A DNA stretch of 47,755 bases. It comes from Actinomadura sp. HBU206391. GTDB lineage: Bacteria; Actinomycetota; Actinomycetes; Streptosporangiales; Streptosporangiaceae. A program made the position numbers and the translations under genes. The DNA lies in the NCBI RefSeq assembly GCF_014323665.1, contig NZ_JABVEB010000036.1, forward strand, positions 1-47,755, written 5' to 3'. The notes beneath the pieces were generated by a model. It saw only the letters and a list, made by a program, of their open reading frames with translations, was not told the DNA's origin and did no database searches. Below, one piece after another: positions 7,151-15,386 of this stretch. How positions within the stretch are numbered: the first letter of the stretch is position 1; the number at the start of each line of letters is the position of its first letter.

Positions 7151-8659
7151 TCAGTCCTCTCCTCGCCGGTGCGGCGATCCTTCCGGTTCGGTCCTGGAAC
7201 AGGCCGAAGTCTTGTCATGAGTGGGGGTGGGCGGCCGCAACAGCACCAGCGCGACGCACAGGCCGATCACGGCGATGACGACGTCGGTGGTGAAGCCCGC
7301 CTGGAATCCCTCGGTCATCACCGTCGGCACGGTCGAGTCGCCCCCCTGGGAGACGACCATGCCGGAAACGACCGCGGCGCCCAGCGCGCCGCCGATCTGG
7401 AAGGCCGCGTTGCTGGCGCCGGAGGCCACGCCCGCGATCTCCTCGTCCACCGAGGACAGCGCCGCGGAGACCGCCGCCACCGGGCCGCCGCCCAGCCCGA
7501 GGCCGAAGACGAGCAGGCCCGGGAACAGATCGCCGAAGTAGGTACCGTCGGCCGACACCTGCGAGAGCAGAAACGCTCCGATGCCCATCGCCGCGATGGC
7601 GACGGCGGCCACCGGGCGGAAACCGACTTTGGTCACGCCCGCCTGGCCGGCGTAGGCGCCCACGATGGTCATCAGGGTCATCACCAACATGCCGAGGCCG
7701 AACTGCATCGGTGTGTGGCCGAGCACGTGCTGCGCGTACGCCGAAACGGTGATGGACATCCCCAACGCGGTCATGGCGAAGAAGACCATCGCCAGGTTGC
7801 CCCCGACGAACAGCCGGGAACGGAATATCCGCAGCGGCATCAAAGGCGCGGCAGCCCGGCTTTCGACGACGATGAACAGGCCCATCAGAACGACAGCGCC
7901 GAGCAGCATGCTCACGACCGATCCGCTGGTCCATCCTTCAGAGGGAGCCCAGACGAGCGCGCCGATCAGCAGCACAAGCCCGAGCGTGATCGTGAGCGCC
8001 CCGGCCGGATCGTAGGACCGCGCCTTATCCCGTTCCCGGCTCTCCAGGAGCAGAACGGGAGCGAACACCAGCAGCCCGACGGCCACCGGAACGTTGAGGT
8101 AGAAGATCCACTTCCAGCCCAGGCTTTCGGTGATCGGGCCGCCGATCAGCAGCGCCGCCGTGGCCCCGACCCCACCGGTTCCCGACCAGTAAGCAAGCGC
8201 CTTGTTGCGCTCGGCACCGTTCGGGAACATGCTCATCAGGATCGCCAGCGCGGACGGCGCCATGATGGCCGCAGAGACTCCCTGAACCACGCGTGCCCCG
8301 ATCAGCGCGCCCGCCGACCAGGCAAGGCCGCACAGCAACGAGGACACCAGGAACAGCGCCGTTCCGACGATGAACATCTGGCGCCTCCCGCGCAGGTCGG
8401 CCAGCCGGCCGCCGAACAGCAGCAGACCGCCGAAGGCCAGCATGTAGGCGCTCAGCACCCACTGCTCGTCCCCCGCCGCGAACCCCAGTTCCCGTTCGAT
8501 CGACGGCAGCGCCAGGATCACGATCTGGGCGTCGAGGATCACCATGAACGAGGTGACGCAGAGCAGTATCAGCGCCTTCCAGCGTCGCGGATCCGGCGCC
8601 GATGGCTCTGGCCCGGGCTCGACGGTCGCGGCCGGTTCGGATCGAAGACTGTCGGTCAC
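7151..8659 (-). CDS. DHA2-family MFS multidrug exporter
   Basis: A 502-residue drug:proton antiporter of the EmrB/QacA (14-TM) type. Seen: first helix ALILLCVTSFMVILDAQIV with family motif D1 (about residue 40), motif A as GGRLADLRGRRQMF, motif C as GPITESLGWKWIFYLNVPV, and about 14 hydrophobic stretches. The GTG at 8659 is preceded by GGAGG at 7-nt spacing; an ATG at 8683 upstream is weaker. It leads an operon with the VOC and YCII genes and probably exports a toxic small molecule. About 180 bp upstream is a triple heptamer repeat that could be its control site. Confidence 0.92.
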   Translation of the reverse strand: MTDSLRSEPAATVEPGPEPSAPDPRRWKALILLCVTSFMVILDAQIVILALPSIERELGFAAGDEQWVLSAYMLAFGGLLLFGGRLADLRGRRQMFIVGTALFLVSSLLCGLAWSAGALIGARVVQGVSAAIMAPSALAILMSMFPNGAERNKALAYWSGTGGVGATAALLIGGPITESLGWKWIFYLNVPVAVGLLVFAPVLLLESRERDKARSYDPAGALTITLGLVLLIGALVWAPSEGWTSGSVVSMLLGAVVLMGLFIVVESRAAAPLMPLRIFRSRLFVGGNLAMVFFAMTALGMSITVSAYAQHVLGHTPMQFGLGMLVMTLMTIVGAYAGQAGVTKVGFRPVAAVAIAAMGIGAFLLSQVSADGTYFGDLFPGLLVFGLGLGGGPVAAVSAALSSVDEEIAGVASGASNAAFQIGGALGAAVVSGMVVSQGGDSTVPTVMTEGFQAGFTTDVVIAVIGLCVALVLLRPPTPTHDKTSACSRTEPEGSPHRRGED

Positions 8660-8842
8660 GTCGTCGCCTCCAAGCGGAATCATCTGTCACCTGGAACGTC
8701 GGAACCGGTCGTCCGATCTCGACATCGACGGTCCGGCACTCGCCGCGCCACCGCGAACGCGGCCCAGGCGACGAGCTCGACCAAGGGCTCAGCACCGATG
8801 CCGGCCACTTCGCCGGCCGACCGGTCCGCCCCTTGGGCCCGT

Positions 8843-8871
8843 GCAACCGTGGCGCAACCGCCTCGCAACCG
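8843..8871. promoter_or_regulatory. Three direct heptamer repeats GCAACCG with exact 11-bp period
   Basis: GCAACCG occurs at 8843-8849, 8854-8860 and 8865-8871, each separated by 4 bp. One-helical-turn direct heptamers are the known binding pattern of SARP/OmpR-type winged-helix activators in actinomycetes. Which gene it serves is unclear; the MFS operon to the left or the secreted gene to the right are both candidates. Confidence 0.55.
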
Positions 8872-8911
8872 CGATACCTCATGCTGAGCGGGCTGGTAGG
8901 GGCTCGAAATG

Positions 8912-8929
8912 GTTCCGCGGGAGCGGAAC
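8912..8929. promoter_or_regulatory. Operator-like inverted repeat
   Basis: GTTCCGC (8912-8918), 4-bp spacer, GCGGAAC (8923-8929), perfect. Size and symmetry fit a dimeric repressor site lying about 65 bp before the secreted-protein start and 250 bp before the MFS start. No regulator gene adjoins. Confidence 0.4.
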
Positions 8930-8993
8930 AGGTCACCACATCCCACATCACGTCGGATTCTGGCGCCGGTGCGCCGAATGAGGGAGGAAGAGC

Positions 8994-9449
8994 TTGCGTC
9001 GCATACATGGGGCGAACCATGGTGAACGGCTGGGCGGTCGGAGCGGCGACACGTCGCGCCCTGGTCGGGCGGGCGCCAGGGCGGGGCTGCTGGGCGCCGG
9101 GCTGCTGCTGGGGGCCCTGGCCGTGACAGGCACCGCCGGTGCCGCGACCATCGAATCCAAGGCGGCGGCGTCGGGGCAGCTGACGCTGTTCGCCGGTCCT
9201 GACTTCACCGGCGCCGCCACCGTCGTCGACTACACCACGTGCGGCCTGGTACGGCAGGTGTCCGGGCAGGTCGGAGCGTTCGACAACCGGCCACTGCCGG
9301 GCTGCCGGGTGGCACTGAACAACAGTGCCGGCGCCAGCTTCACCCTGTGTGCCGGCCGCGGTGTCGTCCCGGTCGCGTTCCGGCAGTCCCCGCGGGTACG
9401 CATTCAGCCCGGTGACTCGTCCCCCTGCGCGGTCGCCACCAGTCTCTGA
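8994..9449 (+). CDS. Small secreted protein, peptidase-inhibitor/beta-gamma-crystallin-like
   Basis: A 151-residue exported protein. The TTG start at 8994 follows GGAGG at 6-nt spacing. The N-terminus has twin arginines and a hydrophobic stretch (LLGAGLLLGALAVTGTAGA, about residues 33-51) ending in an AxA-like cleavage site. The mature part has the LTLFAGPDFTG start and four cysteines (in TTCG, LPGC, TLCA, SPCA), resembling small actinobacterial crystallin-like or inhibitor I36-like proteins. An extracellular role is inferred; the exact family is uncertain. Confidence 0.65.
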   Translation: MRRIHGANHGERLGGRSGDTSRPGRAGARAGLLGAGLLLGALAVTGTAGAATIESKAAASGQLTLFAGPDFTGAATVVDYTTCGLVRQVSGQVGAFDNRPLPGCRVALNNSAGASFTLCAGRGVVPVAFRQSPRVRIQPGDSSPCAVATSL

Positions 9450-9522
9450 GACTCAGTCCGGGTGCGCGTGCGGCCGTGCGACCGGACCGGTCCGTGACGC
9501 ACCTGCGCCCTTCCTGCCGCTC

Positions 9523-9556
9523 AGCCGGCGGCTCCCGCAATGGTGAGCCGCCGGCT
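9523..9556 (+). terminator. Hairpin terminator after secreted-protein gene
   Basis: AGCCGGCGGCTC (9523-9534) and GAGCCGCCGGCT (9545-9556) form a perfect 12-bp stem with a 10-nt loop, followed by ATTT. It lies 75 nt beyond the stop of the secreted-protein gene. Confidence 0.6.
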
Positions 9557-9704
9557 ATTTCGACAAGTCGCTGGTGAAGGTCGAGCGGACCGCTGCGGGA
9601 CGCGCTACCGGCTTCTCGCCGCCATTCGCGAGTACGCGCTCGACCGGCTCGGCGACCGTCCCGACGAGCACGCCCAAGCGCGACGCGACCATGCCCGGCA
9701 GAGC
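9556..9704 (+). pseudogene. Frameshifted fragment of AfsR/LuxR-type NB-ARC regulator
   Basis: One frame reads YFDKSLVKVERTAAG from 9556, then a neighbouring frame continues with GTRYRLLAAIREYALDRLGD up to about 9700. Together these recall the conserved DKSLV...TRYRLLETIREYALERL region at the end of the ATPase domain of actinomycete AfsR/LuxR-type regulators. Everything before and after is missing, so this is a short relic with one frameshift near 9590. Confidence 0.6.
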
Positions 9705-10036
9705 GTGCGTGGGACGGCGTACGTCCGGTCGTCGAAGAAGCCGAATCCGGCGAGCCAGTCGCAGGTGTACGGCACGGCCTGCCGGGTCAGCACCGGAGGG
9801 GAGGGTGCGGGCTCTCGAAGAGCCTCGGCACCGTTCCGATCCGGGTGAGCAGGCCGTCCTCGACGCCCGCGCCGGGTGGTCAGGCGTGAGTGGAGGGCAG
9901 CCGGTCGGCGGGGCCTACCCAGATCCTGGTGATCTGTCTAACGGCGGCCACTTGATTTCTGGCGCTACAGGCAAGTCTTGCCTGTTTTTGCAATGAGAAA
10001 GATCTGTTATGGCCTGAATATGCGAGGGTATGGTGA
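9705..10036. other. Gene-poor stretch with a T-tailed palindrome
   Basis: No gene is supported. The stretch ends in a tight palindrome with a T-run (9967-9989) and then AT-richer bases that may carry a promoter for modA. Confidence 0.4.
9967..9989 (+). terminator. Palindrome ACAGGCAAG/CTTGCCTGT with T-run
   Basis: ACAGGCAAG (9967-9975), one base, then CTTGCCTGT (9977-9985), followed at once by more T (five T in total, 9985-9989). It looks like an intrinsic terminator reading rightward. The near-continuous symmetry also suits a protein operator located about 135 bp before modA. Confidence 0.5.
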
Positions 10037-10105
10037 TTGGTGGCGGTAGCCGTGATCAAGTCCACCAACGTCGTCGTGGAGATCAGCGACGTACTCACGC
10101 GGTGA
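10037..10105 (+). pseudogene. C-terminal remnant of a Mop/TOBE molybdate-binding protein
   Basis: After an in-frame stop at 10034 the frame reads LVAVAVIKSTNVVVEISD and ends at 10105. The AVIKSTNVVVEIS block is the hallmark of the Mop/TOBE (molbindin) domain. Only the tail of the domain is left. It sits 18 nt before modA, where a mop or modE-like gene would be expected in a molybdate locus. Confidence 0.6.
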
Positions 10106-10123
10106 GTCGGTTAAGGAGCCCTG

Positions 10124-10906
10124 GTGTTCAAACGCCTGTCCCGGTGGACCACCGCGGTCCCGCTTGCCCTTGCCCTGGTGGCCGGCCTGTCCGGCTGCGG
10201 GGACGACGATCCAGGTCCTGCCTCCGGCGGGAGCGGTAAGACGCTGACGGTGTTCGCCGCCGCGTCGCTGACCGAGTCCTTCACCGAGCTGGGCCGGACG
10301 TTCGAGTCCGCTCACCCCGGGGTGAAGTTGCGATTCAACTTCGGGTCCAGCGCCACGCTGGCCCAGCAGATCACTCAAGGTGCCCCGGCGGACGTGTTCG
10401 CCGCGGCCAGTCCGGCGACGATGAAGACCGTCACCGATGCCTCGATGGCCACCGCCCCGACGACGTTCGTACGGAACAAGCTCCAGATCGCCGTTCCCGC
10501 CGACAACCCCGCGAAGGTCGATGACCTGAAGGATCTGGCGGACCCGAAGGTCAAGGTCGCGTTGTGCGCCGCGCAGGTGCCCTGCGGCGCGGCGGCGGCC
10601 AAGGCGCTGGAGGCCGCCGGGCTGAAGGTCAAGCCGGTCACCCTCGAGCAGGACGTCAAGGCGACTCTGACCAAGGTCGAGCTCGGCGAGGTCGACGCCG
10701 CCCTCGTCTACAAGACCGATGTGTTCGCGGCCGGGAACAAGGTGCAGGGCATCACCTTCCCTGAGGCCGACAAGGCGATCAACGACTATCCGATCACGGC
10801 GCTGTCCAAGGCGTCTGCGGCCGACCTTGCCAAGCAGTTCGTGGACCTGGTGCTGTCGGCCCAGGGCAAGAGCGTGATGACCAAGGCCGGTTTCGAGACC
10901 TCGTGA
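10124..10906 (+). CDS. modA: Molybdate ABC transporter substrate-binding lipoprotein
   Basis: A 260-residue ModA. It binds molybdate/tungstate outside the membrane for an ABC importer. Seen: signal peptide with lipobox LSGC (Cys25), the family opening LTVFAAASLTESFTELG near 41-57 with oxyanion-contacting Ser, FGSSATLAQQI near 76, GAPADVFAAAS near 88, and VYKTDV near 200. The GTG start has AAGGAG at 10113-10118. ModB and ModC normally follow but are absent: after the stop comes only an SDR relic. So this is an orphan binding protein unless the permease lies elsewhere. Confidence 0.93.
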   Translation: MFKRLSRWTTAVPLALALVAGLSGCGDDDPGPASGGSGKTLTVFAAASLTESFTELGRTFESAHPGVKLRFNFGSSATLAQQITQGAPADVFAAASPATMKTVTDASMATAPTTFVRNKLQIAVPADNPAKVDDLKDLADPKVKVALCAAQVPCGAAAAKALEAAGLKVKPVTLEQDVKATLTKVELGEVDAALVYKTDVFAAGNKVQGITFPEADKAINDYPITALSKASAADLAKQFVDLVLSAQGKSVMTKAGFETS

Positions 10907-10930
10907 CCGGCGGTCACCTGGGGCAGATGG

Positions 10931-11029
10931 TTGATCAGGCCCGCGGTGAAGACCACCTTTCTGGCGAGCCCGGCCGCGTTGTACATCACCGGCGCCGTGC
11001 TCGGCTCCAACGGTGGCTACACCGCTTGA
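10931..11029 (+). pseudogene. C-terminal remnant of a short-chain dehydrogenase (SDR)
   Basis: The frame reads FLASPAALYITGAVLGSNGG and ends YTA-stop at 11029. This is the classic SDR C-terminal block (SDEASYITG...VDGG). The Rossmann core and the catalytic Tyr/Lys are missing. It starts only 25 nt after the modA stop, where modB would be expected. Confidence 0.7.
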
Positions 11030-11072
11030 CCGGATCGTGGTCCGGACGTTCCTCGTCTCGGTTGCCTGCACT

Positions 11073-11558
11073 TCAGCGCAGGTCCTCGCGGCGTGTGGAG
11101 TGCGGCGAGGTCGGGAAGGGCCGCTCGTCGACGACGCGTTTCATGATGATCGTCGAGGTGAGCCGCTGCACACCGGGCAGGGCGGCGAGCTTCTCGTCCC
11201 GAAGCCGTTGATAGGCGGCGATGTCGGCGGTGGCGACGCGGACGAGATAGTCGGGTTCCCCGAAGAGCCGTTCCGCATGGCGGACCTCCGGGACCGTCGC
11301 CAGGCCGCTCTCGAACGCCGCGATCGTCCCCGCGTCCTCTCGGTCCATCGTCACGGCCACCAGGACCTCGAAGCCGAGACCGATCGCGGCGGGGTCGACG
11401 ACGGCCCGATACCCGCGGATGACATCCGTCCGTTCCAACTCGCGCAGCCGTCGGTGGCACGGTGCCACGCTCAGCCCGACCCGCTGCGCCAACTCGGTGA
11501 CGGTGAGCCGTCCCTCCGCCTGCAGTACGGCAAGAATCTTTCGGTCAATTGCATCCAC
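11073..11558 (-). CDS. Lrp/AsnC-family transcriptional regulator
   Basis: A 161-residue regulator: N-terminal helix-turn-helix beginning DAIDRKILAVLQAEGRLTVT with the recognition part VGLSVAPCHRRLRELE, followed by an AsnC ligand-binding (RAM) domain (GFEVLVAVTM, VRHAERLFGEPDYLVRV). The GTG at 11558 places the HTH at the N-terminus as in relatives; upstream in-frame codons add 42 unconserved residues. It is divergent from the PQ-loop protein gene with a 124-bp spacer, so it may control that gene in response to an amino acid; this is inferred from position only. Confidence 0.9.
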   Translation of the reverse strand: MDAIDRKILAVLQAEGRLTVTELAQRVGLSVAPCHRRLRELERTDVIRGYRAVVDPAAIGLGFEVLVAVTMDREDAGTIAAFESGLATVPEVRHAERLFGEPDYLVRVATADIAAYQRLRDEKLAALPGVQRLTSTIIMKRVVDERPFPTSPHSTRREDLR

Positions 11559-11682
11559 GATAAGGAATTTAGCCCGACTGTCGCTATATGGGGATGAGAT
11601 AGCAATATTCGGTTGACCATTTCGGCGTATCATTGCCGAGCAAGCCGGCTCAGTTCCAATCCGAGATGGACGGCGGGCACTC

Positions 11683-12294
11683 ATGGGACAACTGTTCGAC
11701 TACCTTCCGCTTGCCGCAGCGGTGTTCGGGATCCCTCAGTACCTGCCACAGATAATCAAGCTGCGCGTCACGCACGACACCGCGGGTGTTTCGTGGTCGT
11801 GGGCGACGCTCACCAGTCTCAACAACGCCGCGTGGCTGGCCTACTTCATCTCGGCGGGATACTGGACGGCGATCGTGCCCTCCTCCGCCGCGGCGCTTCT
11901 CGCCGGCGCGGTCGCGACGATGTTGACCGTACGCGGTCGGGCCACGTCGCGGGCCGCGGCGGCGATCGGGGCCTGGGCTTCGCTACTCGTCGCGGGATAT
12001 GCCGTCGCCGGGCACACCGGGCTCGGGAACCTGCTCACCATGGCGTCCATCATCCAGGTCACACCCTCGATCTGGACCGCCTACCGGACAGCGCACCCCA
12101 CCGGTGTCTCACACTGGACCTGGATGCTCATCTTCGGCGAGCTCTTCTGCTGGACGATCTATGGTCTCTACAGATCCGATCCGCGCTTGATCACGCTCGG
12201 TGGCACCGGAGTGACCGCGAGCGTCCTCATGCTCACCCGGATTCGGCGCACGAGCGTGCGGGACCCTGGTCCGCCAGTACGGGAAGACGTCTGA
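11683..12294 (+). CDS. PQ-loop repeat / SemiSWEET-like membrane protein
   Basis: A 203-residue membrane protein with seven hydrophobic stretches and two PQ-loop-type repeats: FGIPQYLPQIIKLRVTHDT near residue 15 and SIIQVTPSIWTAYRTAHPTG near 125, each followed by a GVS-W motif. This is a fused pair of SWEET-like triple-helix bundles. SWEET/PQ-loop relatives carry sugars or cationic amino acids; pairing with an Lrp regulator favours an amino-acid-type substrate, though this is inference. Confidence 0.8.
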   Translation: MGQLFDYLPLAAAVFGIPQYLPQIIKLRVTHDTAGVSWSWATLTSLNNAAWLAYFISAGYWTAIVPSSAAALLAGAVATMLTVRGRATSRAAAAIGAWASLLVAGYAVAGHTGLGNLLTMASIIQVTPSIWTAYRTAHPTGVSHWTWMLIFGELFCWTIYGLYRSDPRLITLGGTGVTASVLMLTRIRRTSVRDPGPPVREDV

Positions 12295-12536
12295 TCACGT
12301 CTGCCGGGTGCGCCGCCGATCGTCACCCAGACGCGGCTGAGCCTGCCTGACGTGCGGCCGTCACATTATTCTGCCGGACGTCATTTCGCCGTCTCTGGAT
12401 TTAAGTGTCAACTGCGCGGAAGTGTGTTCGCATACGGGGCGGTAGCGGTGACCGTGACCATCTCCGCTTCCCGGCTGATTGACTCCATGGCGATGAACGA
12501 TTGTGGCACGATAGGTCCCATTATACGGCACTGCCT
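12295..12536. other. AT-richer intergenic region before AraC regulator
   Basis: Visibly lower GC than its surroundings (for example 12361-12420 and 12500-12536). No gene is supported. It likely carries the promoter of the AraC-type gene; foreign origin of the 12.3-13.6 kb block is possible. Confidence 0.4.
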
Positions 12537-13556
12537 ATGAAAGGTGATGCGTTGGAGACGCTGATACGCACGAAAGATCTTCCTGTGTCTGAGCGGTTCG
12601 ATGCCTGGTCTGAGCATATGTCCCGCATGGTGGCGGCTCCCGTGAGAGTCACAGCGGACGACCCTGTCGCCTTTCACGGAGAGCTTGGCATCGTGAACCT
12701 GGGTATTGTTAACATCTCCTCGGTCGAGGCCTCGCCGTGTCAGGGTTACCGGACCCAGCAGATGATCCGGCAGGCTGATCCGGAGATGCTGGTGCTCACC
12801 TTCAACTCGGGCGGTAAGTGCGTGATAACGCAGGACCGGGAGGAGAATGTCCTAAAGCCCGATGACCTATTCATTTATCATACTTCGCGCCCCTGTCGAG
12901 TCCAGCTGGCTGCTGGCGGTGACGCTACTCGCAGCCTCTCGGTCGCCCTCTCTTCGAGCTCCTTGTCGATCTCCGCGCGCAAGCTCGCGAGTTTGACCGG
13001 AGTTCCTCTTTCGGGCCGATGCGGTATCGGAGCTCTGATCGTCGGACTCGTCACGGAGCTGATCGCAAGTAATCGGCGGTACAGAACCTCTGATCTGGTC
13101 CGGCTCGAAGGCGTACTCATCGATCTCATCGCTATTTTCGCTGCTCGCGAACTTGAGACTGGAGCAGTGAGAGAATACAACTCCTATGAGCACACCTTTT
13201 TGCTTCGCATCCATACCTTCATTCGAGAGCATCTAGCCGACCCTGAACTGTCCCCTGAGATGGTCGCGGCCGCAAATGGAATCTCCATCCGCTCGCTGCA
13301 CCGGCTTTTTCGCTCGCAGGATGTCACGGTGGCCGGATGGATTCGCGCTCGTCGGCTTGAGCGCTGCCGGCGGGATCTCGCCGACCCGGCGTACTACGGC
13401 GAATCAATCGGCGTCATCGCTGCTCGATGGGGCTTTACGTCTGCGTCTCATTTCGCCAACCTATTTCGTAAAGCCTATGGGGTCAGCCCGAGAGACCATC
13501 GACATCAGAGTCGCATTGATTGTGCTAATAGAATCGTCCTCGGTGTATCGGACTGA
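12537..13556 (+). CDS. AraC-family transcriptional regulator
   Basis: A 339-residue regulator. The N-terminal half (about residues 10-190) matches the AraC-binding-domain type found with HTH_18 proteins (SERFDAWSEHMSR, LVLTFNSGG, DLFIYHTSRPCRV). The C-terminal double helix-turn-helix spans about 220-325: LSPEMVAAANGISIRSLHRLF then IGVIAARWGFTSASHFANLFRKAYGVSPRDHR. The start at ATG 12537 begins MKGDALETL; an upstream frame adds 12 residues. Its GC content is lower than its neighbours, hinting at transfer. No obvious target gene adjoins it. Confidence 0.88.
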   Translation: MKGDALETLIRTKDLPVSERFDAWSEHMSRMVAAPVRVTADDPVAFHGELGIVNLGIVNISSVEASPCQGYRTQQMIRQADPEMLVLTFNSGGKCVITQDREENVLKPDDLFIYHTSRPCRVQLAAGGDATRSLSVALSSSSLSISARKLASLTGVPLSGRCGIGALIVGLVTELIASNRRYRTSDLVRLEGVLIDLIAIFAARELETGAVREYNSYEHTFLLRIHTFIREHLADPELSPEMVAAANGISIRSLHRLFRSQDVTVAGWIRARRLERCRRDLADPAYYGESIGVIAARWGFTSASHFANLFRKAYGVSPRDHRHQSRIDCANRIVLGVSD

Positions 13557-13636
13557 TATGCGCCGGCACCGGCATGCGGCTCTTGGGGCCGACCATGACC
13601 GTGAGCCCGGGCTCGGTGCCGGCGCGGTCGGCCGGG

Positions 13637-15061
13637 TCAGGGAAGGATGATCTCGCCGAGGCGGGCGGTGCGGCCGCCGATGCCGAGCGTGGTGGTGTTA
13701 TAGGCGGTGCTGCCGGTTCCGGTGAGCCCGGAGGCGGCGCCGGGGAATGACCACACCGCGCCTTCGGTGCCGTCCTCGCCCGGTGCGCCGGAGAGGAGGT
13801 CGGCGCGGCCGTCGCCGGTGACGTCGGCGGCCGACAGCTCGGCGGCGAACCGGTCGCCGCTCTCGGCGTTGCCGGGCACGCCCGCGGTGTTCTGGCCGAT
13901 CTGCACGGCGCCGGTGGTGGTCACCCCGTTTCCGCTGCCGTACAGGAGGATGAAAGCCCCGGCATCCGAGGTGGTGGAGACGTCCTCGCCGGGAGCGCCG
14001 ATGGCGACATCGGCCCGGCGGTCGCCGTTGACGTCGCCGACGGCCAGACCGGCGCCGAAGAGGTCGCCCTGCTCGCCGGTGCCGGGCACGCTCGCCGTGT
14101 CCTGCGTGACCAGCGTCTGCAGGTGGAGGCCGGTACCGGACCCGAGGCTCACCGCGACGGTGCCGCCGTTGGTCTCCGGGTCCTCGCTGAGTACGACCCG
14201 GGTGACCAGATCGGCGATCTCGTCGCCGTTGACGTCGCCGGCGGCCGACGTGCCCCCGCCCGGAACGGCGTCGGACTGCAGGAGCGAGAGCCCGGACGCG
14301 GATTTGGCATAGAGGTCGACCCGTCCGCCGGGGATGCCGTCGATCCGCTCCACCCAGCCGGCGGCCACGTCGGCGTGGCCGTCCCCGGTGAAGTCGGCTG
14401 CTGTCAGGTTCAGTCCCGAGTCGTAGAACTGGCCGTCGTCCAATGGAACCCGGGTGACGGCACCGCCCCCGGAGCCCAGTCCCGCGTAGACCCAGAAGGC
14501 CTCATCGCCTCCAGCGCTGACGGCCAGATCCGCTGCCCCGTCGGCGGTGAGGTCCGCGGCGGCCAGCGACTCCCCGAACCGGCCGTCGTCGCTCTGGCGC
14601 GCGCCCTCCAGCGTGAGGCGGGCGGTGCGGGTGGACAGGCCCTGAGCACTGCCGTAGACGACCGTGACGGTACCCGCGCGGGTGAACTGGCCGACGGTCT
14701 CGCCGGGAGCGCCGATGGCGAGATCGGCATAGCCGTCCCGGTCGAAGTCGGCCGAGGCGAGCGAGGCCCCGAACCGGTTGTTCGCGGCGACGTCGCCGGG
14801 AACGCCCGAGCCGGCCTGGGAGATCACCCGAGTGGTCGCCGGGTCGAGCCCGGAGGAGCCGCCGTGCACGACGGTCACGAATCCGCCCCCGACTCCGCCG
14901 ACCGTCCCGAGCGGGCTCCCGAACGCGACGTCGCGGCGGCCGTCGCCGTTGAAATCACCCGCACCCGCAGGCGCCGCCGCAGCCGAGGCGGAAACCCCAC
15001 TGAGCATCGCGGTGATGGCCGCGGCGGCGACTCCAATAGTGATCATAGAGCGGACCGTCAT
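13637..15061 (-). CDS. Secreted FG-GAP (integrin-alpha-like) repeat protein
   Basis: A 474-residue exported beta-propeller-type protein. The signal peptide ends near residue 30 (SASAAAAPAGA). At least six FG-GAP/VCBS repeats follow, each with a calcium-binding loop such as DFNGDGRRDVAFG (about 37), DFDRDGYADLAIGAPGE (about 109), DVNGDRRADVAIGAPGE (about 346) and DVTGDGRADLLSGAPGE (about 408). AGGAG lies 6 nt before the ATG. Likely an extracellular binding or scaffold protein; no enzyme domain is attached. Confidence 0.9.
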   Translation of the reverse strand: MTVRSMITIGVAAAAITAMLSGVSASAAAAPAGAGDFNGDGRRDVAFGSPLGTVGGVGGGFVTVVHGGSSGLDPATTRVISQAGSGVPGDVAANNRFGASLASADFDRDGYADLAIGAPGETVGQFTRAGTVTVVYGSAQGLSTRTARLTLEGARQSDDGRFGESLAAADLTADGAADLAVSAGGDEAFWVYAGLGSGGGAVTRVPLDDGQFYDSGLNLTAADFTGDGHADVAAGWVERIDGIPGGRVDLYAKSASGLSLLQSDAVPGGGTSAAGDVNGDEIADLVTRVVLSEDPETNGGTVAVSLGSGTGLHLQTLVTQDTASVPGTGEQGDLFGAGLAVGDVNGDRRADVAIGAPGEDVSTTSDAGAFILLYGSGNGVTTTGAVQIGQNTAGVPGNAESGDRFAAELSAADVTGDGRADLLSGAPGEDGTEGAVWSFPGAASGLTGTGSTAYNTTTLGIGGRTARLGEIILP

Positions 15062-15386
15062 CAGTATCTCCTCATCATCATGTTGATGTCATGTAGACGA
15101 CGCCGCGAGGCCATATGGGGTTGACAACGAATTACGACAGTGGCGATAAGAGCAGAAAAGACGATGGGGCATTCGAGTTCTGTCGCGCATGCACAACCTG
15201 TTGGCACTCTGCTGCAAGACGCCAAGGCACGTTGTCGGCGATACTGAAAGTTTCTCCTTGACGCAGGTGTCAGCGCGGGTCCGGTAGACAGCAGTGCGAG
15301 CTGATAAATCAGAGCGGGCCCTCATTGGCATCCTGATGAGACCGTTCAGGCAGCCGTCTCTCTTGGCCGGACGACGGACTCGGACT
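15062..15386. other. Intergenic region between P450 and FG-GAP genes
   Basis: About 325 bases. A leftward open frame crosses it and the end of the P450 gene but shows no family features. Promoter for the FG-GAP gene is expected near 15070-15130. Confidence 0.4.

Larger units (their letters stand above)
8660..8993. other. Divergent regulatory region between MFS operon and secreted-protein gene
   Basis: About 334 bases without a gene. It holds three GCAACCG repeats (8843-8871), an inverted repeat (8912-8929) and the GGAGG (8983-8987) for the TTG start at 8994. Open frames here on either strand show no family likeness. Confidence 0.6.

Noticed and set aside
7169..8887. 572-residue rightward open frame
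   Set aside because: Antisense to the MFS exporter; its translation is low-complexity (His/Gln/Arg/Asp) with no domain.
10007..11071. 354-residue leftward open frame across modA
   Set aside because: ModA on the other strand has an unmistakable family pattern; the leftward frame is a codon-bias shadow.
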